DNA of 8,082 nt from assembly GCA_023132135.1 (NCBI GenBank), contig JAGLYR010000048.1, positions 1 through 8,082 on the forward strand, written 5' to 3'. Shown piece after piece: positions 6,479 to 8,082 of this stretch (position 1 is the stretch's first letter; each line of letters starts with the position of its first letter). Made by a program: the position numbers and the translations under genes. This stretch comes from Candidatus Eiseniibacteriota bacterium (GTDB lineage Bacteria; Arandabacterota; Arandabacteria; JAGLYR01). The notes under the pieces were generated by a model. That model was not told the DNA's origin. It did not search any database and saw nothing but the letters and a program-made list of their open reading frames with translations.

Positions 6479-8029
6479 ATGAGGTTTGCAGCGCGTGGTC
6501 TGCTTGTAGGATGCGCTCTTGTTCTTGGAGCCGCGGTTACGGCGATGGCCGATCGGGATTGTGGCTTTTTCCCCGTGTGGAGCACGGGGGACCTGGAATT
6601 CAGCGTGGACGTCGTCACCTTTCGGGAGTCTGAGAACGACGGTCTGGTCCAGATCAGCTGCTCCATCGGCAATGATCAAATCCGATTTGTCGAGATGGAA
6701 ACGGGAGAGGCGCAGGGTGCGCTGCGGATTCTGGCTGTCTTTAAGAATCCGGACGGGCAGACAGTGGACAGAGCCGACCGGCGCGTCGAGTTGCGCGCCC
6801 GTTCGATGATCCAGGGCGGCAAACAGGATGTGATCCAGGTGATTCAGCTGGAACGGCGCGTTGCCCCGGGCCGCTATGCCGTGAAGATAAAGATCACCGA
6901 CGAGCATGCGCCAAAGGTGGGCATATGGTATGCCATTCGCGGAATCAAGCGCAGTGGGACAGCGGAGGTGGAGGTCGCTGTCCCGGACTTTGGTCGGAGG
7001 GCTCTCGCTGTATCTGATATTGCTCTCGCGCGAAGTATTCGGCCGGATTCGACGGGCGGACAGTTCAGCCGTTCGGGTCTGGAGGTCATCCCCAATCCTT
7101 CCCACATCTACGGTCTCCGTCTCGCGGAACTCCCGGTGTATCTCGAGGTCTACGACGGCCGCGGGCTGGACGCGGCGGATACACTGCTTGCCGAATACGT
7201 GATCCGGGATTCGCGGGGGGAGCGGGTTCTTGGACAGACCACGCCGTTTCTCATAGGAGCGGACCACTGGAGTCCGCAAGCTCTCTCGATTCCGCTCGTA
7301 GGATTGCCGCAGGCTTCGTACGAACTGGCGGTGTGTATCCGGGATCCGCAGACTCTTGAGAAGGCGACGGCCTCGGTCTGCTTTGACGTGATGTGGTCCA
7401 TGCTGTCGTGGGATCGCAGTCTTCAGGACGGTTTGGAGGAGTTGTCGCTCATTCTCGGCGATGAGGAGTTGACCATCCTTTCGAAGCTTTCACCGGGAGA
7501 CCGGGAGCGGCAGATGCGGGATTACTGGAAGCGATGGGATCCCACACCCGAGACGGTCCAGAATGAAAGTCTCCAGGAGTACTACCGGCGCCTGAAGTAC
7601 GCGAACCAGAACTACCGCGCCTACCAGAGGGGAATGTTCACGGACCAGGGAAGGATCTACGTGAAGTACGGTCCGGCGGACGACGTCAGGCGCGATGCGG
7701 TTTGGGGAAGCAATCCGGGAGCGGTGGACATGCTGAACCCGGGGGCCAGTCATAATCCCGGCTCGGCGGGGCACCGCAGGGTGGACGAAAGCGGTTTGGC
7801 CTTCCGCGAGATGGGAATCGATGAGACGGAACGAGAGGCGGCCCGACTCAGCAACCTGCAGACCATCGGCAAGACGTACGAAGTCTGGGTGTACGACAGG
7901 GGCGGAAAGCCCCTCGCTGGTCCGCACGCGTGGGACGGTTCCGGGAGAAAGATGAAGTTCGTTTTTGTAGACCAACGCGGCTACGGTGACTTGGACTTGG
8001 TGTATAGCTCACAAGGAGAAGACTACTAG
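6479..8029 (+). CDS. GWxTD-domain protein with altered signature motif
   Basis: A 516-aa exported protein with a signal peptide (about 1-24, cleavage AMA/D), a beta-rich N-terminal half (about 30-320, including the PNPSHIYGLRLAELPVYLEVYDG region) and a C-terminal GWxTD domain (about 335-516). The domain shows the lead-in YWKRWDPTPET, then NESLQEYYRR, then GRIYVKYGPADDV (391-403), then YEVWVYDRGGKPL and a final FVFVDQRGYGDLDLVYSS. GWxTD proteins are widespread in FCB-related bacteria and have no established biochemical role. The eponymous motif here reads GMFTD (385-389), so the tryptophan is replaced by methionine. ATG 6479 is the chosen start because a normal signal peptide follows it, with AGAAGG upstream; an extension to TTG 6359 would add about 40 unlike-signal residues. 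It stands downstream of the PorV-like gene across a 149-nt gap. Confidence 0.9.
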   Translation: MRFAARGLLVGCALVLGAAVTAMADRDCGFFPVWSTGDLEFSVDVVTFRESENDGLVQISCSIGNDQIRFVEMETGEAQGALRILAVFKNPDGQTVDRADRRVELRARSMIQGGKQDVIQVIQLERRVAPGRYAVKIKITDEHAPKVGIWYAIRGIKRSGTAEVEVAVPDFGRRALAVSDIALARSIRPDSTGGQFSRSGLEVIPNPSHIYGLRLAELPVYLEVYDGRGLDAADTLLAEYVIRDSRGERVLGQTTPFLIGADHWSPQALSIPLVGLPQASYELAVCIRDPQTLEKATASVCFDVMWSMLSWDRSLQDGLEELSLILGDEELTILSKLSPGDRERQMRDYWKRWDPTPETVQNESLQEYYRRLKYANQNYRAYQRGMFTDQGRIYVKYGPADDVRRDAVWGSNPGAVDMLNPGASHNPGSAGHRRVDESGLAFREMGIDETEREAARLSNLQTIGKTYEVWVYDRGGKPLAGPHAWDGSGRKMKFVFVDQRGYGDLDLVYSSQGEDY

Positions 8030-8060
8030 CCTGAATAACCCAGGCTACAACGGCAGCATT
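8023..8060 (+). repeat. Post-stop direct repeat, copy 2, with perfect hairpin
   Basis: This second copy begins at the last sense codon and stop of the GWxTD gene, exactly 1,700 nt after copy 1. It contains TAGCCTG (8027-8033) and CAGGCTA (8041-8047), a perfect 7-bp stem around a 7-nt loop, with the TAG stop at the foot of the stem. An alternative hairpin, GCTAC (8044-8048) with GCAGC (8053-8057), has one mismatch and would compete for the same bases. Confidence 0.8.
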
Positions 8061-8082
8061 CCCCAATCCCAGTCGCTTGTCA

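Overview
The window is a compact, single-strand (+) block of four envelope genes on GC-rich DNA, preceded by a near-consensus sigma70-type promoter. No rRNA, tRNA, CRISPR array, transposase or phage gene was seen. The combination of a carboxypeptidase-regulatory-like TonB-dependent receptor, a protein ending in a FlgD/T9SS-type C-terminal domain, a PorV/PorQ-family outer-membrane protein and a GWxTD-domain protein is typical of the FCB superphylum and related uncultured lineages (Eisenbacteria, Krumholzibacteriota, Latescibacterota, Zixibacteria and similar). That placement is inferred from gene families only; the exact phylum cannot be read from this window.

Layout: 1-370 is non-coding. It holds an inverted repeat, a G-rich tract, a TTGACA-N17-TATAGT promoter (118-146) and an untranslated leader of about 215 nt with a GC-rich hairpin. 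Next come the TonB-dependent receptor (371-3061), a secreted multidomain protein with an Asp-rich calcium-loop-like insert, a fibronectin-III-like segment and a sorting-type C-terminus (3111-5264), the PorV/PorQ-like protein (5355-6329) and the GWxTD protein (6479-8029). The gaps are 49, 90 and 149 nt. The last gap carries a strong two-part stem-loop (6406-6436) that could tune expression between genes 3 and 4.

All four proteins begin with signal peptides. A plausible reading is one export/uptake unit. The receptor forms a gated outer-membrane barrel. The second protein has features of T9SS cargo. The PorV-like barrel belongs to the family that shuttles such cargo to the cell surface. The GWxTD protein is a periplasmic or envelope-associated factor of unknown role. 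This is inference from family membership and gene order, not proven function.

The most unexpected non-coding signal is a 38-bp near-identical sequence (34/38 matches) that overlaps the stop codon of both gene 3 (6323-6360) and gene 4 (8023-8060). The second copy can form a perfect 7-bp hairpin that includes the stop codon. The surrounding genes are unrelated, so the repeat looks like an independent post-stop element.
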